Shown: positions 1 to 8,781 of the stretch, piece by piece
How the letters are laid out: each line of letters begins with the position of its first letter
Numbering within the stretch: the stretch's first letter is position 1
Assembly (NCBI GenBank): GCA_018715885.1
Contig: DVKT01000045.1
Location: 15,961-79,960 of the forward strand
Length of the DNA: 64,000 bases
Source of the DNA: Caccoplasma intestinavium
Lineage (GTDB): Bacteria > Bacteroidota > Bacteroidia > Bacteroidales > UBA11471
Reading direction: 5' to 3'
Notes under the pieces: generated by a model
Told to the model about the DNA's origin: nothing
The model's input: only the letters and a program-made list of their open reading frames with translations
The model's database searches: none
Position numbers and translations under genes: made by a program

Positions 1-556
1 TAACATTCGAGAGGTCTTTTTTCGCCAAGTCGCCGATAGCCACCCCCGAATCCTTAGCCGCCCTATTCGTCCCGGCCGAAGTCAGCACCCGATCCGCAGC
101 CCCCGCATTCGACGACATCGTTACCATGTTTGCCGTACCGCTCGACACCTTCGTGTCCGCATAACTTTTTGCCGATTGCAGGTTCTCGGCCAGCAACCCG
201 GTAAGCGTTTCTGTGTCGGTGATGCCTTGCAGGAAATTTTCGATTTCCTTCCAACTGTCGATGACACCTTGTGTAACACCGGCATCTTCGAGGAATGTGT
301 TTACTTTGTCGATAAACAGGTTCAAGTACTGGACATATCCGTCAAGTCCGCTTTCGCTGTGTTCACCTATGGTACTACGCAGGTCGGACATGGATTGAAT
401 GACATTTTTGCTTTCGCCCATGTCCCCGAACGTAAGGGCCAGATCATCTATGATTTCGCTCAGTTTGGTTTTGTTTTTGGGGTCTATCACAGCCTGCGGA
501 ATCGTCGCCGGATAAATCGTACTCCCGTTTTCCTTTAACTTCTTAATCTTTGCCAT
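1..556 (-). CDS. Phage tail fibre-like protein, N-terminal part (runs off left edge)
   Basis: Open reading frame entering from position 1 and starting at ATG 554-556; 185 codons visible with no stop. It begins MAKIKKLKENGSTIYPAT, followed by a helical, charged segment and then a repeat-like region ending in KKDLSNV, a short motif often seen in phage fibre shafts. It lies downstream of the collar protein in the leftward structural operon, which is where fibres are expected. Family assignment is by position and composition rather than a catalytic motif. The receptor-binding C-terminus, which would define host range, is outside the window. Confidence 0.7.
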   Translation of the reverse strand, partial: MAKIKKLKENGSTIYPATIPQAVIDPKNKTKLSEIIDDLALTFGDMGESKNVIQSMSDLRSTIGEHSESGLDGYVQYLNLFIDKVNTFLEDAGVTQGVIDSWKEIENFLQGITDTETLTGLLAENLQSAKSYADTKVSSGTANMVTMSSNAGAADRVLTSAGTNRAAKDSGVAIGDLAKKDLSNV

Positions 557-582
557 AATATCATTATTTTATTGGTTCGTTT

Positions 583-1173
583 TTAAATTTCCTCGTAGTC
601 CGTCGTATCCGTGTAAGTCTCCGAAGTTATCGTGCCGCTTTGCACAAATCCCTGCGTAACCGTGTCAGGATAACCCGCCTCGAACGAAATCGAGTAAGAC
701 CGTCCGTTATCGAACAAAAAGGTCAGCCTGTAATCCACCCCGTCCTCTATATTCACAGCGGCTGCCCCCAAAAACAAGGGTTCCCCGAATTGCGTCGTCG
801 CTTTCAACAACAGAGGGGCTTTACCTTTGGTGGCAGCAAGCATTACTGCGGCTATTTCTTCCAAATCCTCGTCCAAATAGAAACCTTTCCCCGGGGTATA
901 TTCGCCCAAATCGATAACTTTCGGGAACAGTTCCCCGGTTGCTGTTTCGAGGTCGCCGATACGGCCGGCATCTTGTTCCTGCTGTTTTTTTATCGAATCC
1001 ACAGTCGCGGCATCGGCCTTTCCGTTGAGCGTATCCGTCAGCCCTTCGACCGAGGCCGCCGGTATCTTGTCGTCCTTGTGGAAAAACGAGTCGATCCACG
1101 CGGCGAACTGTCCGGCTGAGGGATAAGCCCCCCGGCTGAACCATTTTTTCAATGTCTCCCTTGTTGTTGCCAT
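583..1173 (-). CDS. Tail-associated protein (fibre accessory), 196 aa
   Basis: Starts MATTRETLKKWFSRG, continues with an amphipathic stretch that contains LTDTLNGKAD, a fibre-repeat style motif, and ends with a beta-rich C-terminus (about residues 90-196) of alternating hydrophobic residues. It is the gene between the collar protein (ends 1175) and the next fibre gene (starts 556), with only 1 and 26 nt spacing, so it is cotranscribed with them. I do not recognise a named family. A structural role at the distal tail is inferred from context. Confidence 0.6.
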   Translation of the reverse strand: MATTRETLKKWFSRGAYPSAGQFAAWIDSFFHKDDKIPAASVEGLTDTLNGKADAATVDSIKKQQEQDAGRIGDLETATGELFPKVIDLGEYTPGKGFYLDEDLEEIAAVMLAATKGKAPLLLKATTQFGEPLFLGAAAVNIEDGVDYRLTFLFDNGRSYSISFEAGYPDTVTQGFVQSGTITSETYTDTTDYEEI

Positions 1174-1174
1174 T

Positions 1175-2143
1175 CTATCGTGCTTTGATGATGTAGGTAA
1201 GCGTGTAGTAAGGCGGCCGGTTCTCGTGCGAATTCGAGGCGTCCCAACCGCCGGCGGCCTCCGTCTCTTTGGCGGCAGACAGTGCCCCGGTGTTTCCTCG
1301 GGCCATTCGCGAATTTTCCTCCCCTGCTTTTGTTGGGGCGGAGTTGGTAATGGAGATCCACGTAAACGTATGCGTATGCAAAGGCAGTCCCGACTCTTCG
1401 GCCGTGAGGGTTACGTTTTTCTTTCCGCCGGCAGCCCCCAAAGCGTTGTAGTCATCATCGGAGTCGCTGCGCCCCACGACAAAACGGCCGCGCAGGTCGG
1501 GCACCCGGAAATAGCCGGCAGTCGTGGTATAAGCCACGCCATTTTCCGACATGGCCCGGTTGAAGGCCGCACCGACGGCCGCATAGAGTTCCGGGTAATC
1601 CTTTTGGGCGTATTGCGCCCCGTTGCAGAGAAGCCAGCCGTCCGGGACGTTTTCCCCGGCAAAGAGCTGTACCGATCCCACCGGTTGGGGCTGTATCTTT
1701 TGGAAGGCTGTTTCCAGTGCCGACAGTTCCGCCCGCAACTCCGGCAGGGTATCTGCCTCATGGAAATCTTCCCATTTGAAATTTTCCCCGCCGATGCCCG
1801 GCGAGAGGCAGCGCACGGTGTAGGCCCGGGGGAAGTCCACGCCTCCCGACGATACCGCGACCGCCGAAGCGTTGAGGTACATGCCCGATGCCACCGCACC
1901 GCCCTCGAAATAAAGGACCTCCCCGTCGGGGAACTCTTCCGTGCGCAGGAACACGTAACCCGGAGCGCGTGTCGTGCCGTCCTCCCGGAGTTCGCAACCC
2001 CGGAGCACGGCCTTGTCGCCGGCGAGGTTGCCGATAATCTGCACGAGGCTGATGTTCTCCTCCATCGAGGCGAAAGTCTCCGCATCGACGGGGAAATACT
2101 GCTCGGCCTGTGTCGTAAAATTGCCAATCGTTCGTTTCATCAT
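1175..2143 (-). CDS. Phage tail collar-domain protein
   Basis: 322 aa. The N-terminal half is a Bacteroidales phage-specific region; a phage tail collar type domain runs from about residue 154 to 205, with PVGSVQLFAGENVPDGWLLC, the hallmark P-x-G-W-L-x-C-(N/D)-G turn. The C-terminal part (about 210-322) is rich in Gly and His (LPLHTHTFTW) and ends RPPYYTLTYIIKAR, the usual end of collar-type fibres. Likely part of the fibre or its base. It lies between a small tail protein and the fibre accessory gene in the leftward structural operon. Confidence 0.8.
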   Translation of the reverse strand: MMKRTIGNFTTQAEQYFPVDAETFASMEENISLVQIIGNLAGDKAVLRGCELREDGTTRAPGYVFLRTEEFPDGEVLYFEGGAVASGMYLNASAVAVSSGGVDFPRAYTVRCLSPGIGGENFKWEDFHEADTLPELRAELSALETAFQKIQPQPVGSVQLFAGENVPDGWLLCNGAQYAQKDYPELYAAVGAAFNRAMSENGVAYTTTAGYFRVPDLRGRFVVGRSDSDDDYNALGAAGGKKNVTLTAEESGLPLHTHTFTWISITNSAPTKAGEENSRMARGNTGALSAAKETEAAGGWDASNSHENRPPYYTLTYIIKAR

Positions 2144-2164
2144 ATATTGTTTTACAGATTCTTT

Positions 2165-2659
2165 TCAATCCCCATACAGAACGGCATATCGCATCGAGGC
2201 CAGCCGGTAGGTATCGACCACGCCGGAAAGGCGGCTTTCGTCGATACGCCCGCGTAACGCGGCGGGAATCCCCACGATGAAGTCGACCGCCCCGGCTCCC
2301 GTAAATTCGCGACGGTAGATTTTTTCACCTGCCGAAGCCGCCCGCAGGGGCAGCTTCAACGGCCGTCGGGCCGCACGCCGATAAACCACCGTCCCGAAGT
2401 CGGCCTTGTCGCTGTCGGAGAGGGTGATGCGGCGCAGCTCCGGGTCGAACTCGTCGTTGAGCACCGCCCGTAGGTAACAGACCTGCCCGTTATGCCGCAG
2501 CCGGTAGCCGGTGCGCTGCCGGTATTGTATGAAGCGCATATGCAGGTGGCTCACCGGCGTAACCAACGCAAAGGCGAACGCACCGAACAACGGCCTCCGC
2601 CAGAAAGTCGGCAGCAACAGCAGTGCCAGCCGGCGGATATTCACATCGTATTTACCCAT
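2165..2659 (-). CDS. Putative tail protein, 164 aa, between baseplate and collar genes
   Basis: Starts MGKYDVNIRRLALLLLPTFW and overlaps the end of the baseplate J-like gene by 8 nt, so translation is probably coupled. It is basic and arginine-rich, without signal peptide or transmembrane span. Position downstream of the J-like baseplate gene and upstream of the collar gene equals that of Mu gp48 / P2 gpI, proteins that connect baseplate and fibre. The family is not recognisable by eye, so the role is inferred from gene order only. Confidence 0.65.
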   Translation of the reverse strand: MGKYDVNIRRLALLLLPTFWRRPLFGAFAFALVTPVSHLHMRFIQYRQRTGYRLRHNGQVCYLRAVLNDEFDPELRRITLSDSDKADFGTVVYRRAARRPLKLPLRAASAGEKIYRREFTGAGAVDFIVGIPAALRGRIDESRLSGVVDTYRLASMRYAVLYGD

Positions 2660-3482
2660 TGTTGTAGACTTTTAGGTTCAACGTCAGCGTGTCCACCCGG
2701 AAATATCCCGCATCGGGGACATACCGGGCATTGATGGCCGCCCCGTCCGTGGTGGAAGCGCCGACAAACTCGACCACCTTCACCCCCTCGACCCCTTGCA
2801 GGGTGTCGACAAGCGCCATGTTGGTATATTCGCCGTTGAAAGGCAGGTTCTCGATATACGACTTGATCGCCGCCTCGCAATCGGTTTTCACCGTCTCGGG
2901 AGCCAGCATGGCATCGTAGTAGATGTCCACCTCGCAGCTGAACGGGTCGGCCTCCTTGTTCACCACGTCGATGCGCACGCCCGCATCTTTTATCTCGGCA
3001 AAATAAGCCGCCAACTGCCGCGCCGTCCCTTCGTCGAGCGGGGTACGGCGGCCGTCCGACTCGCCCGCCACCTTGACCGTCAGTACCGATGTCTCGCGGC
3101 TCTCCACCGCCACGGCGTGCTTCACCACCCGGGCGGCGGCCATCTCTTCCTCACTCATCGCCGAGGTGTCGTATTCGTCGCTGTCGGGCAGGAGCACCTT
3201 ACCCTTCATAAACCGCAGCGCTTTATCCCGGTACCATTTCGGGCGGTGCGGCAATATCTCGTCGATGCGGCTGTCCACATCGGCCGTGTGCGCATCGAAA
3301 AGGCACTCCAATACCCATACGGCACAGGCCGCGACATAAAACAACACGCCCTCGACGCTCGCCTTGCTGAAACGCTCCGTAAAGCTGTCGCCCGGCGTGA
3401 ACCCGTAAGCCGAAGCCGCCGCCTCGTTGCGCATGAAATCCGCAGCGATGCCCTCTTTTATTTCTGTAATTGTCCGTGCCAT
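2652..3482 (-). CDS. Baseplate assembly protein J-like
   Basis: 276 aa, wedge protein of contractile-tail baseplates (P2 gpJ / Mu gp47 family by position and layout). An acidic helical N-terminus is followed by a stretch typical of the family (GRRTPLDEGTARQLAAYFAE, about 140-165), a region with short alternating strands, and a C-terminal part ending VDTLTLNLKVYNNG. It is shorter than many gpJ proteins. It lies directly downstream of the LysM-like and gp25/W-like genes, exactly as in other Mu/P2 baseplate clusters. Confidence 0.75.
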   Translation of the reverse strand: MARTITEIKEGIAADFMRNEAAASAYGFTPGDSFTERFSKASVEGVLFYVAACAVWVLECLFDAHTADVDSRIDEILPHRPKWYRDKALRFMKGKVLLPDSDEYDTSAMSEEEMAAARVVKHAVAVESRETSVLTVKVAGESDGRRTPLDEGTARQLAAYFAEIKDAGVRIDVVNKEADPFSCEVDIYYDAMLAPETVKTDCEAAIKSYIENLPFNGEYTNMALVDTLQGVEGVKVVEFVGASTTDGAAINARYVPDAGYFRVDTLTLNLKVYNNG

Positions 3483-3503
3483 TCTTCCTTCCTGTTTTTG
3501 TCG

Positions 3504-3803
3504 TCAACTCACTATAAAATCCACCTCGATACCCATGAACCCGATACCCCCGTAAGGAACCGCCGCCATCTCTTCCGCCGTTACTTCCGTCGCCGGACGT
3601 ACTTTTCCGGCAGCAAGCATGGCGACGACCTGTTTTTTTACAATATCCTCCTGCCCATACACCAACAGCCGGCCGGTGGAGAGGCTGTCGGTTACAGAAA
3701 GGCCGTTTCTTGCCGCCAGGGAAAAGACGGCTTCAAAAGCCCCACATTCCTGCACGGCGATATCCGCCAATGATTGTCCGTTATGTACCGTGATATTCCG
3801 CAT
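3504..3803 (-). CDS. LysM-like small tail/baseplate protein (gpX-like)
   Basis: 99 aa. Residues about 3-55 resemble a LysM fold: VHNGQSLADIAVQECGAFEA followed by LAARNGLSVTDSLSTGRLL, i.e. the pattern of a repeated binding motif with conserved Gly and Leu. Proteins like this (P2 gpX) sit near spike and baseplate genes and are thought to act at the tail tip. The gene overlaps the preceding W/gp25-like gene by 23 nt, so it belongs to the same operon. Confidence 0.65.
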   Translation of the reverse strand: MRNITVHNGQSLADIAVQECGAFEAVFSLAARNGLSVTDSLSTGRLLVYGQEDIVKKQVVAMLAAGKVRPATEVTAEEMAAVPYGGIGFMGIEVDFIVS

Positions 3804-4113
3804 CGATCGTAACTTTGTTTTTTACGGTGTCGATTTCCACCGTGTTGATTGTCATTCCGTCCGATTCCAGTTGCAGGGATATTTCCCGCTTCCAAGCCGT
3901 TATTTCGTCATCACCGAGAATATCGGAAATGCCCGCCCCGAGAAGCGGATATTCCTTGAATTCCCCCTTGTGTGCCTGTAATATGACGGCCTGGTTCTGA
4001 TAGGTTGTACGTCCTATTTCCAGTCCCCCGGCGATAAGCCCCCGGGCATCCCGGGCCGTATTTATTTTCAGGTCGGAGGTTTCCGGGTCGAGTAATATGC
4101 CAGTTCCTTTCAT
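3781..4113 (-). CDS. Baseplate wedge protein, gp25/gpW-like
   Basis: 110 aa from the ATG at 4113, which overlaps the stop of the spike gene (ATGA). A longer upstream extension exists in frame but lies inside the spike gene and is probably not used. The sequence has the gp25/W layout: short N-terminal strand region (GTGILLDPETSDLKI), then ARDARGLIAGGLEIGRTTYQ, and a C-terminal part ending with VTIDAEYHGT. Position between spike and J-like genes supports a baseplate-wedge role. Confidence 0.65.
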   Translation of the reverse strand: MKGTGILLDPETSDLKINTARDARGLIAGGLEIGRTTYQNQAVILQAHKGEFKEYPLLGAGISDILGDDEITAWKREISLQLESDGMTINTVEIDTVKNKVTIDAEYHGT

Positions 4114-4676
4114 CAGTGTGTAACTTTCGTGTCTTCTATGTCGGCTTCCCGCGTCTCTGTCAAAGTGGAGGACCACGATGTATCGAGCGCCGTTTTCAAG
4201 GCACCGCCACCGTCCTGCAGTACAGGCGTCCAAGCTTTAAACACCGATTTAAGCGCGTTTATATCCCGTTCGATGAGATTCAGCCGCCCGGTCAGTTCTT
4301 TTACGTTGGCCAGCCCGTTGTTGCTGCCGCCGTTTATTTCGATGGCTTTTCCGGTGAAGCGTGCACTGCTTTCCCCGACATGCAGTTCGATGGCGGCAAT
4401 TTCGGTAAAACCGATGACAGCCAGTTCGCGCATCGTTCCGGCCGAAAGGTCGGCCACCAAGACGGAGCTGCCCCCAGCCGGGGTGATGAGCAAACCTTTT
4501 TCCGTCCCTTTCTTGACCGGGGAAAGGCGGATACCGGGAATCACCAGATCGCCCATCCGGGCCGAGCAGGTGTCCCCCTCCACCGAGACCACTTCCATCA
4601 GCCAAAAGGCGAAACAGGGTTTTCCTGTTCCCGTAATTTCCCGAAGCAACGCCGCTATTTGCGAGTATTTGTCCAT
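4113..4676 (-). CDS. Baseplate spike protein (Mu gp45 / P2 gpV-like)
   Basis: 187 aa. The N-terminal half reads as an OB-like strand region (CFAFWLMEVVSVEGDTCSAR), followed by KGLLITPAGGSSVLVADLSA, the sort of segment that in gp45/gpV leads into the beta-helical spike. The second half (about 130-187) has helical and low-complexity character. It follows the late control D-like gene with 1-nt overlap, the arrangement seen in Mu (gp44-gp45). The protein would puncture the outer membrane. Confidence 0.7.
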   Translation of the reverse strand: MDKYSQIAALLREITGTGKPCFAFWLMEVVSVEGDTCSARMGDLVIPGIRLSPVKKGTEKGLLITPAGGSSVLVADLSAGTMRELAVIGFTEIAAIELHVGESSARFTGKAIEINGGSNNGLANVKELTGRLNLIERDINALKSVFKAWTPVLQDGGGALKTALDTSWSSTLTETREADIEDTKVTH

Positions 4677-5635
4677 CAGTCTATTTTTTTTCCAAGTGTA
4701 ACTTTCCTTTTTCCACCGGCCGAAGAGAAAGAGGTCTCGACGGCGACGACATAGTACTTGCCGGTTTTGTATTCATAATCCGCATCCCTTATCTCCGCAA
4801 CCCATGCCGGCTCGACATAGGGAACGAGCCAACCCGTTATACTCCCTTCATAGCCGGTATATGAGCGTATTTTCAGCTCTTCGTCGGCACGGCGTTCGAG
4901 GGTGGCCCTATCCGAAACTCCCGGTATTTTCAAATTGAATTTGTCCCCGCCGGGAGTACCTTTGGTAACTTTCACCGTTTTACCGGCCGCATCGGTTCCC
5001 TCGATGGTGCAGATGAATTTCCGGTTCCGTACTTCCCGGTATTTCAGTTCCGACTTTTCTATGTTCACGGCAAAATCATAGATGACGGTTCCGCCTATCT
5101 CCGCATATTGCGGGTGTATGTGCAGTGTCCTGCCTTTCAGGTATATGTTCGCCCGGGTCTCCTCCTGTATCTTTTTCAGCACGTCGAATCCCGTCGCGTT
5201 GTAGAGGGTGAACCTGTCGTATTTGAAATCATAGTCGCAGGAGAGGTCGAAGCCGCCGAGTTCCCGGTTTACATACTCCATGATTTCTTTTACGGTGGCA
5301 TCGGTGAAAACTTTGTTGGTCAAGTCTTTGCGGTAATTGTACAACTCATCTTCACACTGTATTTTTATGCTGCCGTCATCGGTGGCGATACTTTCCACGT
5401 ACCCCTCGAACTCGACCGGAAGTTCCGACAGGTCGACGTCATAGCCGAACCGGATGGCAACGGCATCCCCCTCTTTGATTTTTCCTTCGATTTCCAATGC
5501 TTTGTTATATACGGTTGCCGGGAGGACGACCACGGCGGTATCCGCCAGGTTCTCCACTCCGGCTTTGACCGTTACGCTTTCGAGCATGGTCAACCGGTAA
5601 CCGCCTATGGTGATGTCGAAGTCCAGGGAATACAT
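4676..5635 (-). CDS. Tail hub protein, late control gene D-like (Mu gp44/P)
   Basis: 319 aa. Starts MYSLDFDITIGGYRLTMLES, followed by VTVKAGVENLADTAVVVLPA, an arrangement typical of the phage GPD/tail hub family. A middle section reads FDVLKKIQEETRANIYLKGR, the conserved beta-domain of hub proteins, and the C-terminus (GKYYVVAVETSFSSAGGKRK) is also typical. The hub links spike to the tail tube. The gene is 2 nt from the preceding DUF6046-like gene. Confidence 0.75.
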   Translation of the reverse strand: MYSLDFDITIGGYRLTMLESVTVKAGVENLADTAVVVLPATVYNKALEIEGKIKEGDAVAIRFGYDVDLSELPVEFEGYVESIATDDGSIKIQCEDELYNYRKDLTNKVFTDATVKEIMEYVNRELGGFDLSCDYDFKYDRFTLYNATGFDVLKKIQEETRANIYLKGRTLHIHPQYAEIGGTVIYDFAVNIEKSELKYREVRNRKFICTIEGTDAAGKTVKVTKGTPGGDKFNLKIPGVSDRATLERRADEELKIRSYTGYEGSITGWLVPYVEPAWVAEIRDADYEYKTGKYYVVAVETSFSSAGGKRKVTLGKKID

Positions 5636-5637
5636 TG

Positions 5638-6270
5638 TCAGATGGAGATGAAGAGTTCCGTATTGTTGTCGCTGTACGCTTTGATGCTGAAATTTTGGTT
5701 GTTCACCCCTTTGGTGTGCGGGAACGAGAGCGATTCCACCGCCAGGTATTTGATACCGAGTATAAGAAGGATTTCTTGTGCCACCTCTATGCTCCGGCGT
5801 TCATTGAAAAGCGCGCTTATCGTTCGGACCTGTTCCTCGGGATAAGCGTTCCCGTCGAGGGAAACGACACCTTGTATCTGTACGGTGTAATCATCCCGGC
5901 ACCACCGTTCCTTGACGCTGCCGCCTGCCGTCCCTTTGGCGACGGAACGCCGTATGATCGAGTTTTTTCCGCTGACCGAAACCAGCGGCTCGATGGGGAA
6001 GGTGAACCATTCCGTGTCGTCCGGACGTTTCACTTTAAAGGGCATTTGCGAATGAATGACACCCTGGCGGGTCATTGCCCCCTTGACGGCCTCCGCATCG
6101 GAAACGGAAGTGATCGGGTTCCCGCCCGGCAGAATGATGTACGGGGGCAAGGTACCGAAACTGCCCAACGCTTTCGAGTAGCGGACGGCCGCCGGGTCCA
6201 GCGGGTTGCCGCTGTATGAAACTTCCACACGCGGAATCATTTTTTGCAGCTCGTATTCGATTTTAGCCAT
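5638..6270 (-). CDS. Tail protein, DUF6046-like, 210 aa
   Basis: Starts at ATG 6270, overlapping the tape measure stop by 1 nt. An in-frame open region extends upstream into the tape measure gene in another frame but is a shadow. Sequence: MAKIEYELQKMIPRVEVSYS, a Pro/Gly loop region and a conserved looking block NAYPEEQVRTISALFNERRS, ending with strands. Its place between tape measure and hub equals that of Mu gp43 (the N/DNA circularisation protein). I recall similar proteins as DUF6046; function is not proven, tail-tip structure is inferred. Confidence 0.65.
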   Translation of the reverse strand: MAKIEYELQKMIPRVEVSYSGNPLDPAAVRYSKALGSFGTLPPYIILPGGNPITSVSDAEAVKGAMTRQGVIHSQMPFKVKRPDDTEWFTFPIEPLVSVSGKNSIIRRSVAKGTAGGSVKERWCRDDYTVQIQGVVSLDGNAYPEEQVRTISALFNERRSIEVAQEILLILGIKYLAVESLSFPHTKGVNNQNFSIKAYSDNNTELFISI

Positions 6271-8243
6271 TATTGCGCCGTTTTTGCCATTTGTAAAACG
6301 CGGATAAAGAGGCTCTCCATGTCCCGCTCCATGTTTTCCCGATTGTCGTCGTAGCTGCCTTCGTAAACGATACGTTCGACCATGTTCCCGATAGAGATGT
6401 TGATGGTCGTGTTCCGTGTCCCGCCCGTGGCGACGGCTTCGGTGGCGTTTTTGGCCACCTCCCCGCCCGTAGGGTTGATTCCGCTTTCCGTTTCCGACCC
6501 GCCGAGTCCGGGTATGGACGGGGAAGATATGCCCAGTTTGGCCCCGAATCCCGAAACGATGTCCAACAAAGACTTCTCCGAGTTCCACGACATATCGATA
6601 CCGGCGAGCGACCGGCCGGCATTCTTCAAATGGTCGGCCACACGTTGCGCTCCTGCAGTAATGGCCTGTTGCCGGGCTTCCACGTCGGCACCGATGGCAG
6701 CTATGGCCGCCCGGTTTTCCGCACTGTTTCCCAAGCCTACCGCCTCTTTGAATTCGTACCAGGCCAACTTTATTTTGTCGAGCCCGATCATGATGCCGTT
6801 CACAAGGGTGGAGAAGTAGAGCTTTACCCCGTCGACGAATGCGTAGAAAGTGTATTTCATGAATCCGACGACACCTTCCCAAAGGGAACCCCAACCCTCG
6901 ATTTTATAACAGAGGTAGGCGATGACGGCGATAAGGGCCACCACGCCGGCAATGATCCATGTCGTGGGGGAAGCCCACATGGAAGCGTTCAATGCTGTTT
7001 GCGCCGCCGTCCACGCCCATTTGGCCGTGGTAACTATACCCGCCCACAAGGCGGCCAGTTTGGTCCGGGCGATGACGATCCCCATCGTTGCGGCCATTAT
7101 TCCCAACAAGGCGGTAAGGACGGTTACGGCCGTGTTCCCCCCGGAAAGCAGGTCGAACCAACGTCTGAAAGCAGACACGCAGCCCGTTACGCCCTTATGT
7201 ATCCACGACAAAAGGGCGGCGGTGTAGTCGATGAGCCGGGAGAAAACGGCAAACGCCGGATTGATGAACGGTTCGATGATGTCATACAGTTTCCAAAGCA
7301 GCATGGTGGCGTTGTCCAGCAAGGTGGACCATTTCCCGGACTTCGAGCTGCCGAGACGTTCGGTCATGTTATAGAACAACCCGCCCGCAGAGGTGGCCGA
7401 AATGAAGGCGTCCCGGACCATTTCCGCCGATATTTCCCCCTTGCTCATTTCATCTTTCAACACGGCCATCGACTTGCCGGTCGTCCTTGATATTTCATTC
7501 AGGGGGTTGAAACCTGCGTTAATCATCTGCAGCAGGTCTTGACCCATGAGTTTGCCGGTAGAGGTCATTTGGGAAAAAGCCAGTGTCAGGGAATTCATCT
7601 TTTCTCGGTCGCCCATGGCGATATCCCCCAACATCTTGATGTTCGGCATGACACGGTCCGCCGCGATGCCGAAGGAGAGCATCATTTTGGCATTTTCCTG
7701 CAAATCCGCCGCCATGTAGGGTGTGGCCGCCCCGTATTGCCGGAGGTCGGAGACCAACCGTCCGCCGGCTTCTTTCGATCCGAGCAGCACTTCAAAGGAT
7801 ATCTGTGTCTTTTCCCGATCGAAGCCCTTTTTCAAAGCCGCCAGTCCCGCCGTTCCGGCCAGTACGATGGGATTGGTGATGGCCGAGGCGAACGGCAGGT
7901 TACCGAATGCTTCGGAAAAAGCCGCCTTCAAACGGCCTCCCGTCGTACTCTCCAAACGACGCAACTGCCTTTCGAGCGATTGTATTTCCCGGTTGGTGGT
8001 GCGTATCGCTTCGATGTTTCCGGCCGGTATCCACTCCCGCTCGGCACGCAGGGCGGCAATACGTCCCGTCAGCGAACCGATGCTCACGCCGAAGTCCTGC
8101 ATCGTGTGGTCGGTTTGTACGACCTGCCGTTGCACCCGGCTCCACACCGCCAGTTGCCGGTCGTTGGCAATGCCTATGCGCGAGAGCTTGCCCGAGATTT
8201 TATCTTGTAGGGAGAGGGTATATTCAACGATATTGCCTGCCAT
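6270..8243 (-). CDS. Tail tape measure protein
   Basis: 657 aa. Residues about 120-300 carry the tape-measure core: a helical region with FEVLLGSKEAGGRLVSDLRQ and LTLAFSQMTSTGKLMGQDLL, then INAGFNPLNEISRTTGKSMA. Two hydrophobic membrane-like segments follow (about 385-420, including LTALLGIMAATMGIVIARTK, and 450-475, WIIAGVVALIAVIAYLCYK), typical of tape measure proteins that help DNA cross the inner membrane. It is short for the family, implying a short contractile tail. Cotranscribed with chaperone, tube and sheath genes. Confidence 0.88.
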   Translation of the reverse strand: MAGNIVEYTLSLQDKISGKLSRIGIANDRQLAVWSRVQRQVVQTDHTMQDFGVSIGSLTGRIAALRAEREWIPAGNIEAIRTTNREIQSLERQLRRLESTTGGRLKAAFSEAFGNLPFASAITNPIVLAGTAGLAALKKGFDREKTQISFEVLLGSKEAGGRLVSDLRQYGAATPYMAADLQENAKMMLSFGIAADRVMPNIKMLGDIAMGDREKMNSLTLAFSQMTSTGKLMGQDLLQMINAGFNPLNEISRTTGKSMAVLKDEMSKGEISAEMVRDAFISATSAGGLFYNMTERLGSSKSGKWSTLLDNATMLLWKLYDIIEPFINPAFAVFSRLIDYTAALLSWIHKGVTGCVSAFRRWFDLLSGGNTAVTVLTALLGIMAATMGIVIARTKLAALWAGIVTTAKWAWTAAQTALNASMWASPTTWIIAGVVALIAVIAYLCYKIEGWGSLWEGVVGFMKYTFYAFVDGVKLYFSTLVNGIMIGLDKIKLAWYEFKEAVGLGNSAENRAAIAAIGADVEARQQAITAGAQRVADHLKNAGRSLAGIDMSWNSEKSLLDIVSGFGAKLGISSPSIPGLGGSETESGINPTGGEVAKNATEAVATGGTRNTTINISIGNMVERIVYEGSYDDNRENMERDMESLFIRVLQMAKTAQ

Positions 8244-8254
8244 CGGTTCGTTTG

Positions 8255-8425
8255 TTAGGGTTTGTTCGCCTCTTTTTCCTTTTTCCGGATATATACCAGT
8301 TCATTATAACGGGCGGCGAATTCCTCGTCATCGAGGTTATCCGGTTCTATGTGCATGTAGTAGCGCAGCTGCGCCGCCATAATCCGAAACGTATCGGCAT
8401 CATCGACGACTGCAGCTTCTATAAC
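8255..8425 (-). CDS. Tail assembly chaperone C-terminal extension (-1 frame), probable programmed frameshift product
   Basis: The frame one base back from the end of the 8419-8745 chaperone gene is open for 56 codons past the chaperone stop and ends at TAA 8255-8257. It reads VIEAAVVDDADTFRIMAAQL and later EEFAARYNELVYIRKKEKEA, a helical charged protein that looks coding. Its first ATG is only at 8378-8380, which would discard plausible coding sequence. A paired frameshift product between chaperone and tape measure is known in lambda (gpG-GT) and Mu-like phages. The shift site would be CTG GAA AAG at 8433-8425; the -1 frame has a TGA at the GTT-GAA junction upstream, so the shift must fall after it. 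Confidence 0.6.
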   Translation of the reverse strand, partial: VIEAAVVDDADTFRIMAAQLRYYMHIEPDNLDDEEFAARYNELVYIRKKEKEANKP

Positions 8426-8745
8426 TTTTCCAGTTCGGCCTCCCCGACTTCAACGATATCGGGGATCATTCCCGAAGCGGCGAGGAACAGGCTGTCGTCG
8501 GTGCGGATATCCGTATCCCCGCCGAGCCAGCACTGCCGCAATATGACCTCGTTGAATTTCAACGGGTCGGCTTTTCCGGCTACGGAAGCGGCCGAGAGGT
8601 CCTTCCGTTTCGGCGCACGCAGGTAACAGACGTGCTTTCTACCGTCGGCATCGTCCACCTTGATGGCGAATACGTTTTTATGGGTCTCTTTCCACTCTTT
8701 TATCTGCTCGGCGGTGGCTTCTCCGATCGGTTTTTCTTTTTCCAT
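8419..8745 (-). CDS. Tail assembly chaperone
   Basis: 108 aa, starting MEKEKPIGEATAEQIKEWKE, with a beta segment HKNVFAIKVDDADGRKHVCY, a variable helical middle and acidic C-terminus ending AELEKL. It lies between the tail tube and tape measure genes, the position of Mu gp41 and lambda G chaperones, which coat the tape measure protein during assembly. A second frame at its 3' end appears to extend it (see 8255-8425). Confidence 0.72.
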   Translation of the reverse strand: MEKEKPIGEATAEQIKEWKETHKNVFAIKVDDADGRKHVCYLRAPKRKDLSAASVAGKADPLKFNEVILRQCWLGGDTDIRTDDSLFLAASGMIPDIVEVGEAELEKL

Positions 8746-8781
8746 GACGGATTTTCTGTTTGATGACGGTTGCCCGTCCGG

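Noticed and set aside
5638..6894. Long 418-codon version of the DUF6046-like frame
   Set aside because: Its first 208 codons lie within the tape measure gene in another frame and are Arg/His-rich shadow; real start is ATG 6270.
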